A stretch of DNA of 64,000 bases from Botrimarina mediterranea (GCF_007753265.1 NZ_CP036349.1:2389363-2453362), one strand, 5' to 3'. Shown: positions 1 through 8,880, counted from the first letter of the stretch. The notes: generated from the letters alone by a model not told the origin. Numbers and translations are program-made.

Positions 1-604
1 AGCGGACGTACCAGTCCTGTATCGTTCGCAGCTCATGCAGATCCCACCCGCCAGTTGGATTTCCATCGGGGTCTTGTCCTTCGAGCGTGTACCAGAGAAT
101 TTGGCCGAGTGCAGTGGCATCCGGACCCAAGGTCGGTTGCACACCTTCAGGGAGCGTACCGGCAGGCAGGCTGTTGAGCTTCTCAAGGACTCTTGAGCGG
201 GACCAATAGAATTCGGCCTTCTCGTTAAAAATCACGTAGATCGTCGAGAAGCCAAACATCGAATAGCTGCGAATTGTCTTAACTTCGGGGATGCCCAGTA
301 GTGCAACTGTCATCGGATAACCGATTTGGTCTTCCACATCCTGCGGGCTACGCCCCATCCATTCAGTGAAAACAATCTGCTGGTTTTCGCCAATGTCAGG
401 AATCGCATCGACGGGCACGGGATCACGAGGGAGACTACCGACTTGCCAATCGAACGGGGCGACCATGATGCCCCAGCCTACAATCGCTAATACGAGAAGA
501 AAGACAACCAGCTTGTTTTGCAGGCAAAACCAAATGACGGCGCCGAGGATCGTGCGGCGACCGATTTCGATATCGGGGGCCATGCCATTGGAAGTATTAG
601 TCAT
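1..604 (-). CDS. cusA: CusA-type heavy-metal RND efflux pump, N-terminal part (cut by window start)
   Basis: Read down from an ATG at 604, the frame stays open to base 1 (201 codons). It is the N-terminal fifth of an inner-membrane heavy-metal-efflux RND pump (family length about 1,050 aa) that exports Cu(I)/Ag(I)-type cations by proton antiport. Visible: a first membrane helix near residues 31-49, then the family signatures DAIPDIGENQ and TEWMGRSPQDVEDQ, and the porter-domain stretch with FYWSRSRVLEKL. Compared with the second pump in this window there is an insertion of about 12 residues before DAIPD. It follows the CusB-type adaptor by 71 bp on the same strand, so the order is cusB-cusA. 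Metal specificity is inferred from neighbours. Confidence 0.95.
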   Translation of the reverse strand, partial: MTNTSNGMAPDIEIGRRTILGAVIWFCLQNKLVVFLLVLAIVGWGIMVAPFDWQVGSLPRDPVPVDAIPDIGENQQIVFTEWMGRSPQDVEDQIGYPMTVALLGIPEVKTIRSYSMFGFSTIYVIFNEKAEFYWSRSRVLEKLNSLPAGTLPEGVQPTLGPDATALGQILWYTLEGQDPDGNPTGGWDLHELRTIQDWYVR

Positions 605-675
605 CACAACCGTGAGTTCTCGATGCTATTCTTGAAGAAGTGCTGCGGTTCTGGACTGAACCGCACGAAGTTTTC

Positions 676-3072
676 TTACTCTCGATTGTGCCCGGCGTGC
701 TCTTCGGGTGGAGGCTCTTGATCAGCAAGCGGCGCGACCTTATCGGCACACTTCAGCATTGATGCACCGTAGTAAGGATTGCGAACGGCGGCGTCGGTTT
801 GAATCCAACTTGCACCACGTCCATCGAAAGCCATCGGGCAATGCAACTCATAGAGTTGATCGCTATTCGGCAGGCCGAAAGTGCGTTGCAGCGTCAGCAA
901 CTCCTCCGACAGAAGAGCAAAAGCCGAACGGAGGGATTCGAGGTCGTTGGCCGTCGCCAAACGGGCAGCAATTGTCGACAAGCTGCTCAATTCGGCCGTC
1001 CAACGTTCAGCCGCCTTTCCGTCGAGTGATTGGGAATTCAGGGAACTTACCGCTTGGTGAAGGCCGGAGATCGCGGCCGCCGCAGCACGTGCGTCATCAG
1101 CCGCCAGAGCGTTGGAGATTGCAAGGTATGGGCGAACAATCTGGCTCAACTGATTGCGAAACTCAGCCGGAATATCGAGACTTTGTTCTTCCATCTGATG
1201 TTGTCCGTGCGACAATCCAAACATTGCCTGAAGCCGCTCGGTGTGACGCTTCGTGACCAAGTAGATGCGATCCGCATCTTGTAACGAGTCTATTTCTTTG
1301 CCTTCCACGGCATCATTTCTTAGCAGCATCTCAAACTCTTCGAGTTGGGCGCGCATGTCACCAGACAATAGACCTTCGTCTAATGAAGACACGGCCGTGC
1401 CAAGCTGTGAGTAGGCATTGCGAATCGCTTGCAGCTCCGCCTCTTCAATTGCCTCACCAACGAAAGCCACGGATCCCAAGACTTGATGCAACTGCGCTTG
1501 CAACGCGGGTGGGAGTGACATACCGGGCGGCCCCGCCATTTGCATCGACTCGCCATTAGCGGTCGGCTCCGAATCGACGCCGTGGTTGTGGCCGCCACCT
1601 CCCCCGCCGCCTTCGGGCGTCATCATTGAGGGCTTTGCGGAAATCTGCAGGGCACTGTCGAGCTTGAAAGTGCCGTTAGTAACAATCAGCTCACCTTCTT
1701 CAAGCCCCGATTTGACGAGGTAGTAGTCGCCGGCACGCGGGCCAAGCACAATCTCTCGGCCTTCGTAGGTTGGCTCTGGCGCATCGGGAACCTGGACATA
1801 GACGATGGCCCTCGTTCCTGTTAGCAACGCCGCCGAAACGGGAATTACCAATGGCTTGGCAGTGTCGCTGGGTTCGGCTGTAACGTAGCCCAGCGTCTCC
1901 GCTCGAACCAATGGCATCCCGCAGATGTCGCAATTTCCTGGTCCATCTTTCACGATTTCTGGGTGCATTGGGCTGATCCATTTTCCCGCCAGCGACGCAT
2001 CAAGCACTCGACCGCCAGCAGCAATCTTTGAGCGAACGATCGCTCGCACAAACATTTCGGGTTTCAGCCGACCATCCTTGTTGGATACGTTGACTCGTAC
2101 CTTGACCGTCCGCGTTGCAGCGTTGAGAACCGGATCAATGAAGGCGATTCGCCCATGGAAGACGTCACCGGGATAGGCTTCTGTGGTGAATTCGACGTCC
2201 TGCCCATAACGCAGCCAAGGCAGGTCAGACTCGTAAGCATCCAACTGCACCCATAATTGCGTCAAGTCAGCTACCGAATAGATTCTGTCACCGGTGCGAA
2301 CTCGATCACCTTCCTGCCTGAGCTTCGCAATTACGATGCCGCTTACAGGCGAGTAAATCGTAAGATGATCACTCGGACGGGCCCGCTGCTCAATCTCTTG
2401 AATCTGCTTGTCAGTGATCCCCAGCAGTCGCAACTTTTCGCGAGCCGACTCGGCCAAGTCAACAGACGGCGTGAAGCGAGTTGAGCTTGGTCGCTCGGAT
2501 TGATACTTCAGCGACTGGATAAGCTCTTCCTGCGCGGAGTAAAGTTCTTCGCTGTAAATCGACACCATGTGGTCGCCCTTGTCGACTTGCACACCCGTGA
2601 AATCGACGAAAAGGCGATCTAACCGGCCCGATACCCATGCGGTAATGTGGGCCAAACGAGTTTCGTCGTATTCTACCTTTCCAACCATTCGCACTTCCGC
2701 GGTGACGTAGCGATGAGCAACCGGGACCGTTTCGATATTCATCAGCTTTCTTACATCAGGACTGATCGAAACGGTGCGGATGCCACCGACGGACTTCTTA
2801 ACGGGAACCAAATCCATACCGCAAATTGGGCAACTACCCGGTCCATCACGACGAATTTGCGGATGCATTGAGCAGGTCCAGATGCTTGGCGAGTCCTTTG
2901 GTGCGGAAACGCCTGGCTCCGACGCTGAGGTCCCGTCTGTTGGCGCTCCGCGAAAGCTCCAGGCCAAAGCGAATCCCAATGCGAGGAAACAAACGGCCTG
3001 TACGACCAAGAGTTTCCAGCGGTGCTCGGCAATGAGTTTCGACAGAAGTCCTGACTTGCGATCTACATTCAC
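676..3072 (-). CDS. cusB: CusB-type periplasmic adaptor with two heavy-metal-binding domains and DUF3347 tail
   Basis: Membrane-fusion adaptor (798 aa) linking the RND pump to an outer-membrane channel. Order: N-terminal anchor helix (about 21-40); HMBD 1 at 65-92 with MHPQIRRDGPGSCPICGMDL; HlyD-type barrel/hairpin core (about 95-345); HMBD 2 near 365-395 with CDICGMPL; a Gly-rich/His linker (GGGGGGGHNHG); then two DUF3347-like helical modules, the last closing with the family signature around CPMAFDGRGASW and NPYYGASMLKC. CusB adaptors are usually 400-500 aa, so this one is unusually long through added metal-binding modules, which suggests direct periplasmic metal capture. It lies upstream of the truncated CusA and downstream of the BON protein on the same strand. 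Confidence 0.95.
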   Translation of the reverse strand: MNVDRKSGLLSKLIAEHRWKLLVVQAVCFLALGFALAWSFRGAPTDGTSASEPGVSAPKDSPSIWTCSMHPQIRRDGPGSCPICGMDLVPVKKSVGGIRTVSISPDVRKLMNIETVPVAHRYVTAEVRMVGKVEYDETRLAHITAWVSGRLDRLFVDFTGVQVDKGDHMVSIYSEELYSAQEELIQSLKYQSERPSSTRFTPSVDLAESAREKLRLLGITDKQIQEIEQRARPSDHLTIYSPVSGIVIAKLRQEGDRVRTGDRIYSVADLTQLWVQLDAYESDLPWLRYGQDVEFTTEAYPGDVFHGRIAFIDPVLNAATRTVKVRVNVSNKDGRLKPEMFVRAIVRSKIAAGGRVLDASLAGKWISPMHPEIVKDGPGNCDICGMPLVRAETLGYVTAEPSDTAKPLVIPVSAALLTGTRAIVYVQVPDAPEPTYEGREIVLGPRAGDYYLVKSGLEEGELIVTNGTFKLDSALQISAKPSMMTPEGGGGGGGHNHGVDSEPTANGESMQMAGPPGMSLPPALQAQLHQVLGSVAFVGEAIEEAELQAIRNAYSQLGTAVSSLDEGLLSGDMRAQLEEFEMLLRNDAVEGKEIDSLQDADRIYLVTKRHTERLQAMFGLSHGQHQMEEQSLDIPAEFRNQLSQIVRPYLAISNALAADDARAAAAAISGLHQAVSSLNSQSLDGKAAERWTAELSSLSTIAARLATANDLESLRSAFALLSEELLTLQRTFGLPNSDQLYELHCPMAFDGRGASWIQTDAAVRNPYYGASMLKCADKVAPLADQEPPPEEHAGHNRE

Positions 3073-3107
3073 GCTGCTACCCTCTTCCCTCTTGATATCC
3101 AGGACTT

Positions 3108-3353
3108 CTAAGAACGCCGACCCGTTTCCGCAAGTGGCATTCGCACAACGACTCCGAGTTTGTTGACAATCTGCTGAACCCCTTCCATCAGTTTACCGAT
3201 TTCCTGTGCCCGCTGCTTAATGTAGTACGAAGAAACACGGCCGCGTAGAACCAGCACGCGACCGTGTTCGGTGAAATCGATTTCGAGCTTACCTAGTTCA
3301 GCATACCCGCTACTTTGGAACATGGCCGCTAACACACGCTGCTTGTTGTCCAT
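3108..3353 (-). CDS. Small single BON-domain protein
   Basis: 81 aa. The centre (about residues 22-70) fits a BON domain: a beta strand (KLEIDFTEHGRVLVLRG), then SSYYIKQRAQEIGKLMEG and a closing strand (VNKLGVVVRM). BON domains bind membranes or hydrophobic surfaces. No signal peptide is evident, which is unusual for this mostly periplasmic family; an upstream start is not obvious. It sits 35 bp before the long CusB adaptor and probably shares its transcript. The role in metal resistance is inferred from position only. Confidence 0.75.
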   Translation of the reverse strand: MDNKQRVLAAMFQSSGYAELGKLEIDFTEHGRVLVLRGRVSSYYIKQRAQEIGKLMEGVQQIVNKLGVVVRMPLAETGRRS

Positions 3354-3417
3354 CGGACCAAACTACCTGCGGCCGCGTTCAGTTGGCGAATACTTCCAAG
3401 CCTTCCTGCCGAGTGCA

Positions 3418-3882
3418 TCAGTAACTTCGCGAGCCGGGGTGAAGTCTCACATCCGGAGGACTCGCGCGGCGATTGGCAGAATTGCGACGGACGCCCCGCT
3501 CGGGAGCCAGAATGGCAGCCGGCTCATACGAAAACCTCCGGTAGGTCACGTTGGGCACTTTCTGACAGGGGGACGCGGATGTATCGACCTGCACAGCCGC
3601 TGGCTCCTCTATGTTTTGTGCGTCAGCGGTGTCTCCAGGAGTTGGCTCGTAGGAGAAACTGCGGTAGCTATCGACAGCTTGAGGACTTTCTGTTTGATAG
3701 AGCCGTGCCTGCGGAACCATCGTTCTTTGAACCACACGTGTAGATGCACGATTAGAACCCGAATTCCAGAACCCTTTCCCAAACTCGCCGCGTGCCTTAG
3801 CGCCGGCGTCACGTTGCGCGAGCGCGTCGGAACTCAGTAACATCCCCATGACCGCGGCCGCCGTTAGAACTGTCTTGAACAT
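3418..3882 (-). CDS. Secreted hypothetical protein with YRxFSYEP repeats
   Basis: About 154 aa from the ATG at 3882, chosen because a GGAGG sits 6-7 nt upstream and the residues that follow form a clean signal peptide (MFKTVLTAAAVMGMLLSSDALA, split here as MFKTVLTAAAVMG then MLLSSDALA) ending near residue 22. The mature part is basic, low-complexity and has two copies of YR(S/R)FSYEP about 50 residues apart. No known domain is recognised. It is upstream of the BON-cusB-cusA group on the same strand, 64 bp away, so it may be the first gene of that transcript. Function unknown; likely periplasmic or envelope-associated. Confidence 0.6.
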   Translation of the reverse strand: MFKTVLTAAAVMGMLLSSDALAQRDAGAKARGEFGKGFWNSGSNRASTRVVQRTMVPQARLYQTESPQAVDSYRSFSYEPTPGDTADAQNIEEPAAVQVDTSASPCQKVPNVTYRRFSYEPAAILAPERGVRRNSANRRASPPDVRLHPGSRSY

Positions 3883-4353
3883 CTTCCGCCTCCTGGCCCT
3901 TGCGAGCCGCAAAATGTGTGGCATCCTGCTTAGAAACAGCGGTGGCCGCCTCCCACCGCTCCAACTTGCCTCTTCTACCCTGTTTGATGCATGACGGATG
4001 GCTTTTCTTCACTGATGCCAACACGATTTCTAGGAACTGCTTGAGCCGTTTGTGTGGAGCATAGGCGTACACGAGCATTGCCTGATTCCTTTGCAAAGTT
4101 TGCCAGATTTGGAGGCAGTCCTTGGCCTACGCGAGGCGGATTCGTGAGTGCCACTACGAGCCATCGATCCACTGATTTCCCCACAATGTTGCCGTTTCAA
4201 GGTTCGCTAGCCAGGATCTCGTAGAGACAGGTCCAGATTTGGCGCGGGATTTGATTCTACGTGCATATCCCGTTTCCATCGGCTCACTTCAATCTGCGAT
4301 TGGCAGCGTCGGCGGCCGCACCACCTCGCACCTTCCTCCTGGATCGCTGCTCT
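3883..4353. other. Intergenic stretch, no supported gene
   Basis: 470 bp between two divergent genes. Short ORFs here lack ribosome binding sites or recognisable domains. It must hold the promoters for both flanking genes, but no clear sigma-70 or operator consensus could be picked out by eye. Confidence 0.5.
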
Positions 4354-5199
4354 ATGCGGATACTCTCAAGGCGGACCCTAGTGTCGCAATTCGCTGCGAT
4401 GGCCCTCGGGGCGACAGCATTCGCTACCGAGTCTGGGGCGGCGACTCGCAACGCGTTCACAGCGACTGCGCCAAGCTTCCTAGTCCGATCGTTCAAAGAC
4501 GGACCTGATGCTGCGGAGGTAATCGGGAAGTCTGTGGAATTGCGGCGGAAAGCTCACGAGCTTTGGATGCCGGAGAAAACTTGGGCTTCATGGCAGCCAC
4601 GATGTGAGATTGTCCTTCATTCAAATCGCTCCAGCTACCTCCGCTACGTGGGACCTTCCGGCTCTAAGACATCGGGAGCAAGCCTGATTGAGAGGAGTGG
4701 TGACGGCATTGCAAAGCGCCGGATCGACTTGCTCGTTGATCAAGCAGGAGGGTATTCCGCACTTGCGCACGAGTTGACGCACGTTGTGCTTGCCGACTGG
4801 TTCGGGGGCCGTCAGCCACCGCCTTGGGTTGACGAAGGGATCGCAACGCTTGCCGACTCCGAGGAAAAGCAGTCTCTCCATTGCCGCGATTGTCGGCGGG
4901 CATTGGCGAACGGGAGCGCGATGCAATTGGTGGAACTGGTGGAGCTTCGGAAGCTGTCATCCCGTGACCAAGCCGCGGCGTTTTACGGTCAAAGCCTGTC
5001 GCTAGTGAGTTATCTTTCGGCGTGTGACAAGCCGGAGAAACTTTTGCCTTTTGTCGATCTGGCAACGGCGAGCGGATACGACAGCGCCATTCGTGAGGTC
5101 TACGGGATCGATGGGATAGGAGCCCTACATCGGCTTTGGCTAAATCATGAACTTTCCAACGCCCGGAGTGCGACCTTGCAGGCGTTTGAGCGGCGGTAG
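4354..5199 (+). CDS. Exported gluzincin-like metallopeptidase (HExxH)
   Basis: 281 aa from the ATG at 4354, preferred over 4261 because it opens an export signal MRILSRRTLVSQFAAMALG with a twin-arginine-like SRRTLV. The C-terminal half has the zinc motif HELTH (in AHELTHVVLADW) followed about 20 residues on by WVDEGIA, whose Glu is the third ligand of gluzincins (peptidase MA clan). This architecture resembles planctomycete DUF1570/peptidase-MA-like proteins. It stands convergent with the anti-sigma gene, with 28 bp between stops. Substrate unknown; predicted to act outside the cytoplasm. The start has only a weak Shine-Dalgarno. Confidence 0.75.
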   Translation: MRILSRRTLVSQFAAMALGATAFATESGAATRNAFTATAPSFLVRSFKDGPDAAEVIGKSVELRRKAHELWMPEKTWASWQPRCEIVLHSNRSSYLRYVGPSGSKTSGASLIERSGDGIAKRRIDLLVDQAGGYSALAHELTHVVLADWFGGRQPPPWVDEGIATLADSEEKQSLHCRDCRRALANGSAMQLVELVELRKLSSRDQAAAFYGQSLSLVSYLSACDKPEKLLPFVDLATASGYDSAIREVYGIDGIGALHRLWLNHELSNARSATLQAFERR

Positions 5200-5227
5200 A
5201 ACAGTGGTCAATCGAGAAGGGTGCAAC

Positions 5228-6064
5228 CTACCCGTTTGATTGCTGATTAAAATCGGCCACAATCCGCGTCACTTCTTCTAGGTCACGCACGCCAATAATC
5301 GTGATGTGTCGCTTATCCTGCCGCCAACTTGCTGCCAACTTGCCGTTCAACTGCACGACGCTGGTTGGCACTCCGTCGCAAAGGCACTCGATACGTGACC
5401 GACTTCCGAACCAGATTGGCTGGGGCTCTAGATGCTCCAATACCGTCATTACGCCACCGTCGGATCGACGACAGACCGAAAGTGTGCACTGACAGCAAGG
5501 CATGTCGAGCGCGTACATCTCCTCGACGGTCACGCCGGCGCGACCTTCCAAACTCAACGGTTGGTAACCGAATCTTTTCTCAACCTCATCAGGTGTGACC
5601 GGCTGCCCGTCATAGGTGGCGACTAGAGCCTGATGCGCCTGCTCGGGATCAACGGCGAATTTTGCCAAGTAGATGTCGAAATTGGCAGCCATCGATTCAT
5701 GCCCGTGTTCTCCCGATAGGTTGTGGGAAGCCCAGAAACCCGCGCCTAACAATAGAAGGACTGATGCTGCGAGGGCCCATATTTTAGAAGGCAGCCTCCA
5801 CCACGGGGCCCGATACTCCAATTCTACCGATGGTTTATGTTCTTGCCGCAACGCGGAATCGACGCCTCTCCACAAATCCGAGGGAGGTGTCGGATCAACA
5901 AGCAATCGTGTCTGGTAAGAAAGGGACTTGGTAAAAACAACGCTTTCCGCACAAGCCGGACACGTCTTTAGGTGACTGTCGATCAGTTCACGCTGCGAAG
6001 CAGGTAGTTCATTGTCTATGAAGGCTGACAATCGCTCTTGTAGTTCTGAACAATTCATCGTCAT
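5228..6064 (-). CDS. Anti-sigma factor (zf-HC2) with Cys-rich periplasmic domain
   Basis: 278 aa. N-terminal zinc-binding anti-sigma domain with H31-x3-C35-x2-C38 (HLKTCPAC), one membrane helix at about 95-112, then a periplasmic domain with Cys190, 191, 193, 198, 227 and 229 (MPCCQC, ECLC) and a His pair near 120-122. The start overlaps the stop of the sigma gene by ATGA, so the two are translationally coupled. Known logic: the N-terminal domain holds the ECF sigma at the membrane until a periplasmic signal releases it. The Cys cluster suggests that the signal is metal or redox (inference), in keeping with the copper genes on both sides. Confidence 0.9.
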   Translation of the reverse strand: MTMNCSELQERLSAFIDNELPASQRELIDSHLKTCPACAESVVFTKSLSYQTRLLVDPTPPSDLWRGVDSALRQEHKPSVELEYRAPWWRLPSKIWALAASVLLLLGAGFWASHNLSGEHGHESMAANFDIYLAKFAVDPEQAHQALVATYDGQPVTPDEVEKRFGYQPLSLEGRAGVTVEEMYALDMPCCQCTLSVCRRSDGGVMTVLEHLEPQPIWFGSRSRIECLCDGVPTSVVQLNGKLAASWRQDKRHITIIGVRDLEEVTRIVADFNQQSNG

Positions 6065-6594
6065 GGACCCCAGCCAAGTTGCGTTAGACGCTGCTGCAAT
6101 TCCCGGCGAGCGCGGTTAAGGCGCGAGCCTACCGTCCCTTCTGGAATATCGAGCACGTCAGCAATAGCGTTATAGGGCAATTCCTCAACCTCGCGAAGGA
6201 GAAAGATCGTTCGCAGCTCTAACTCAAGGTCAGCGAGGGCTGCTTCCAGCACCTCTGCTAAGTCAGACCTACTCTCGTGCGACTCCACGTGATCGATCGG
6301 TTCGTATTCCAACGTCTGTGTTTTCTTTCGATTCCTTCGTCGAAGGTGCTGTAATGCCTCATTGACTGCCAAGCGATAGATCCACGTGCTCAATCGCGAA
6401 CGTCCGGAGAATTTTCCGAGTTGTCGGTAGACCTGTAGGTACACTTGCTGCGTAACGTCCGCCGCGTCCTGCTCGCCGACCATTCTGGCCATCAGCCGGA
6501 AGATACGACCATGGCTCTCGTCGAATAGCTGTTGCTGTGCGCAACGGTCTCCCTGCTGGCAAGCGGCAACGAGTTTGGCGTCCGTTGGATCCAT
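6061..6594 (-). CDS. ECF-type RNA polymerase sigma factor
   Basis: 177 aa with only regions sigma-2 and sigma-4. Region 2 includes VTQQVYLQVYRQLGKFSGRS and TWIYRLAVNEALQHLRRR (core binding and -10 recognition); region 4 includes LRTIFLLREVEELPYNAIAD followed by a helix-turn-helix DIPEGTVGSRLNRARRELQ that reads the -35 element. Typical family length. Its ATGA overlap with the Cys-rich anti-sigma gene makes a classic sigma/anti-sigma pair. Likely drives part of the surrounding envelope/metal-stress genes; the regulon cannot be read by eye. Confidence 0.95.
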   Translation of the reverse strand: MDPTDAKLVAACQQGDRCAQQQLFDESHGRIFRLMARMVGEQDAADVTQQVYLQVYRQLGKFSGRSRLSTWIYRLAVNEALQHLRRRNRKKTQTLEYEPIDHVESHESRSDLAEVLEAALADLELELRTIFLLREVEELPYNAIADVLDIPEGTVGSRLNRARRELQQRLTQLGWGP

Positions 6595-7000
6595 GCTTCA
6601 TGCAATTCGGCGCTCCTGCACTCTTTATGATGCAGCCAGGAGCAGCTTTCTTCGCGACAATTCCAGTCGAGGAGGTCAACCGGCGGGTCCGCAACCATTG
6701 CGAACAGCGTCTGGGGACTCAGGGTCGCTAGTTTAGCAGTTTTGGTCGCGGGCTTGCAGTGGCGTATCGCGGGGCTCCGGACCCGGAGATACCAAAGCGT
6801 CGAACCGTTGGTGTGACTGCTTAGTTTCTTGGAAACACGTGAAGAAACTGCTCGGGCCGGGCATCAGAAGGGGCGTAGGCGGGAGGAGTTGCCATTAGCG
6901 ACAATTCTGATACTCGCCATCCATGCAACCGCTCGAAGCAACTAGACCCTAGACTTGGGATCGCGGTTTCCGAGCATTTTTTCAGAGGATGTATTGAGCC
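6595..7000. other. Intergenic stretch between divergent genes
   Basis: About 406 bp. No ORF here has a ribosome binding site plus recognisable product; overlapping short frames look like shadows. It must carry the promoters of the sigma gene (-) and the secreted coiled-coil protein (+). Confidence 0.5.
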
Positions 7001-7549
7001 ATGTTTTACGATCGTAAGAGGCTGTTGAATCTGGGTGTGGTCATTCTGACAGCCGCAGTCGCGGCAGGACCGGCCATTGCAGTTGCCCAAAGAAAGAGTC
7101 CAGGAGGACTGACGGGCGGAGATCGCTTGCGGCCTCAGGCTACTTACAGCAATCAACGAGCGTCTCGGAGTATGAGTCACGCTCGCGATTACTCTCGGGG
7201 CATCTATCAATACTCACGAACTCCCCAGACTATCGAGCCGAGCGTTGCCAAGTCTGAGGCAGAAGAACTTGGACGCAACATCATTAGCGCACAGAAGGAA
7301 CTCGCCGTTGTCCGCAAAGAAGTCGGTAGCGATGCCGCCGCGGCGGCGCCACTAAAGTCAATCGATCAACATCTTGCCGCCGCCGAGAAACAGCACGCGA
7401 TGCTTTTCGAGGAATGCTGCAAAGAGTCAGTCGACGGCCTAGCTTGTATGAAGCACTGCAATCAGATTCTGCTGCAACTAGACAAAGCCCAGGCGGAACA
7501 TGATGCGTTGATGCGATCGATGGAAATAAAAGAGATGACTTCGGAATAA
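7001..7549 (+). CDS. Secreted coiled-coil protein with CC/CxxxC cysteines
   Basis: 182 aa. Signal peptide about 1-29 (LGVVILTAAVAAGPAIAVAQ). The middle is basic and Ser/Tyr-rich (YSRGIYQYSRTP); the C-terminal 110 residues are predicted helical, with a pair EECCKE and a CMKHC arranged like a four-Cys hairpin (Cys at about 143, 144, 153, 157). The family is not recognised. The Cys pattern plus neighbours suggests a periplasmic metal-binding or disulfide-clamped helical protein (inference). It starts the + strand run of small metal-related genes that continues to 11134. Confidence 0.7.
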   Translation: MFYDRKRLLNLGVVILTAAVAAGPAIAVAQRKSPGGLTGGDRLRPQATYSNQRASRSMSHARDYSRGIYQYSRTPQTIEPSVAKSEAEELGRNIISAQKELAVVRKEVGSDAAAAAPLKSIDQHLAAAEKQHAMLFEECCKESVDGLACMKHCNQILLQLDKAQAEHDALMRSMEIKEMTSE

Positions 7550-7660
7550 ACGTGTTTGCCGTTTCGCTCAACGCAAGGACAACACCAAAGAGCCCGCGCT
7601 GGTTCATTTCGCATATGCCAGCGGGGGCTACCTAACTCGTCATTTCAAGGTGCAATCATC

Positions 7661-7729
7661 ATGAAGCGACAGATGTTGGTTTTGTGGCTGCTGTCTTTGT
7701 GGATGAGCCCCCATGAAGTACATGCCTAA
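7661..7729 (+). pseudogene. 22-codon signal-peptide-only ORF, possible gene remnant
   Basis: ATG at 7661 opens MKRQMLVLWLLSLWMS followed by PHEVHA and a stop at 7727-7729. The peptide is a complete-looking secretion signal that stops exactly where a mature protein would begin, with an AAGG about 10 nt upstream. Either a remnant of a secreted protein whose body was lost, or a short leader. No homologous continuation was seen in the next 80 bp. Confidence 0.3.
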
Positions 7730-7873
7730 GCATGTATGTGAGCAGCTGAAGGGATAGCGAGGGCTGTCAAAGTTTTTGTCTCGCCTTCGAAGACGAATAG
7801 TGGATTATTGTGCTTCGGCTGTACGAGGCCCAGTGGTGTTTTGGTGAATAAAAAAAGTAGGAAGACGAAGACG

Positions 7874-8383
7874 ATGAGAACTCGAACGATGACGATGGTG
7901 TTGGTGACCGTGGCGTTGACAGGCCAGTCCGTCCGGGCACACGAAGAAGATCACCAGACGGAGGATCAGCTACGACGCGAACAATTGCGTATCGCCGTTC
8001 AGGAGATCTGCCCGATCTCGGGCGAAAAGCTTGGCGCGATGGGGACGCCAATCAAGGTAGCGGCCGGCGATTCCAAAGAAGAGGTCTACCTCTGCTGCGA
8101 GGGATGCACAAATGGAAAGATCGATCAGAAGCTCTGGGGAACAATCCACCGCAGTATCGCTAAAGCGCAGGGGAAGTGCCCTATTTCAAAGAAGGACCTT
8201 CCGAGGAAGCCAAAGTCGACAGTAGTCGAAGGCCAGGTCATCTATGTCGCTCGTCTTGCAAGCATTGAGGAGGTTCAGGCAGAACCAGAGGCAGCCCTCC
8301 TCCAAGTTGACGAGTTCTACGCGTCCTACATCAAAGAGAAGAAACAGCGGGAGAAAAAAGAGGAGAAACGAGAGCACAATTGA
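7874..8383 (+). CDS. Secreted YHS/TRASH-like metal-binding protein (second module degenerate)
   Basis: 169 aa from the ATG at 7874, chosen over 7808 because AGGAAG precedes it and it opens a signal peptide (MTMVLVTVALTGQSVRA). Two half-modules follow. The first keeps the metal-ligand pattern EICPISGEKLGAMG ... VYLCCEGC. The second begins KCPISKKDLP but the expected C-C-x-x-C is replaced by VARLASIE, so its ligands are gone. A Lys/Glu-rich tail ends the protein. It is a paralog of the four-module protein at 13209-14054 (same order, 117-aa period there). Probably periplasmic metal handling; the reaction, if any, is unknown. Confidence 0.75.
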   Translation: MRTRTMTMVLVTVALTGQSVRAHEEDHQTEDQLRREQLRIAVQEICPISGEKLGAMGTPIKVAAGDSKEEVYLCCEGCTNGKIDQKLWGTIHRSIAKAQGKCPISKKDLPRKPKSTVVEGQVIYVARLASIEEVQAEPEAALLQVDEFYASYIKEKKQREKKEEKREHN

Positions 8384-8478
8384 TGCCATCCGCTAGTATT
8401 TTTTGGAGAAGACTCGTGTCGTCCCGCCCTCATGGTCGGGACTCGCGATGCACGACTAATCTTTTATCGAGGATCGTT

Positions 8479-8880
8479 ATGAAATGCGTGATTATTTTGG
8501 CTGTTGCTGTCTTGTCGTTGGGCGTCTATGGATGCAGCACATCAGAGGACTCCACGACGCCGGCTCCATCAAGCTCTCCTTCTGCCCAAGACGGTAGCAG
8601 CGCTCATGCGGATCATGAACACGGAAACCATGTCGACGAGGGCGATAACGGTGTGACTGGCATGGAGAAAATGAAAGCTGAGTTGGCAAATCTCTCGCCA
8701 GCAGACGCCACCTCAGCTGAGAAGCAGCACATTTGCCCGGTAAGCGGTGAGATGCTCGGTACGATGGGCGCACCCATCAAGATCGATTTGAAGGGGCAAG
8801 AAGTATGGATCTGCTGTGACGGCTGCCGAGAGAAGCTGCTTGCAAACCCGGACGACTATCTGGCCAAGTTGAAGAACTGA
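8479..8880 (+). CDS. Lipoprotein with one YHS/TRASH-like metal-binding module
   Basis: 133 aa from the ATG at 8479, chosen because GAGGA precedes it and it opens a lipoprotein signal with lipobox LGVYGC. After a Ser/Pro and His-rich linker (HADHEHGNHVDEG) comes the module HICPVSGEMLGTMGAP ... VWICCDGCREKL, ending PDDYLAKL. The same module closes the CusB adaptor at 17652-19565, so this is a stand-alone, membrane-anchored version. Predicted to bind Cu or a similar cation in the periplasm. It lies 95 bp after the preceding paralog. Confidence 0.8.
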   Translation: MKCVIILAVAVLSLGVYGCSTSEDSTTPAPSSSPSAQDGSSAHADHEHGNHVDEGDNGVTGMEKMKAELANLSPADATSAEKQHICPVSGEMLGTMGAPIKIDLKGQEVWICCDGCREKLLANPDDYLAKLKN

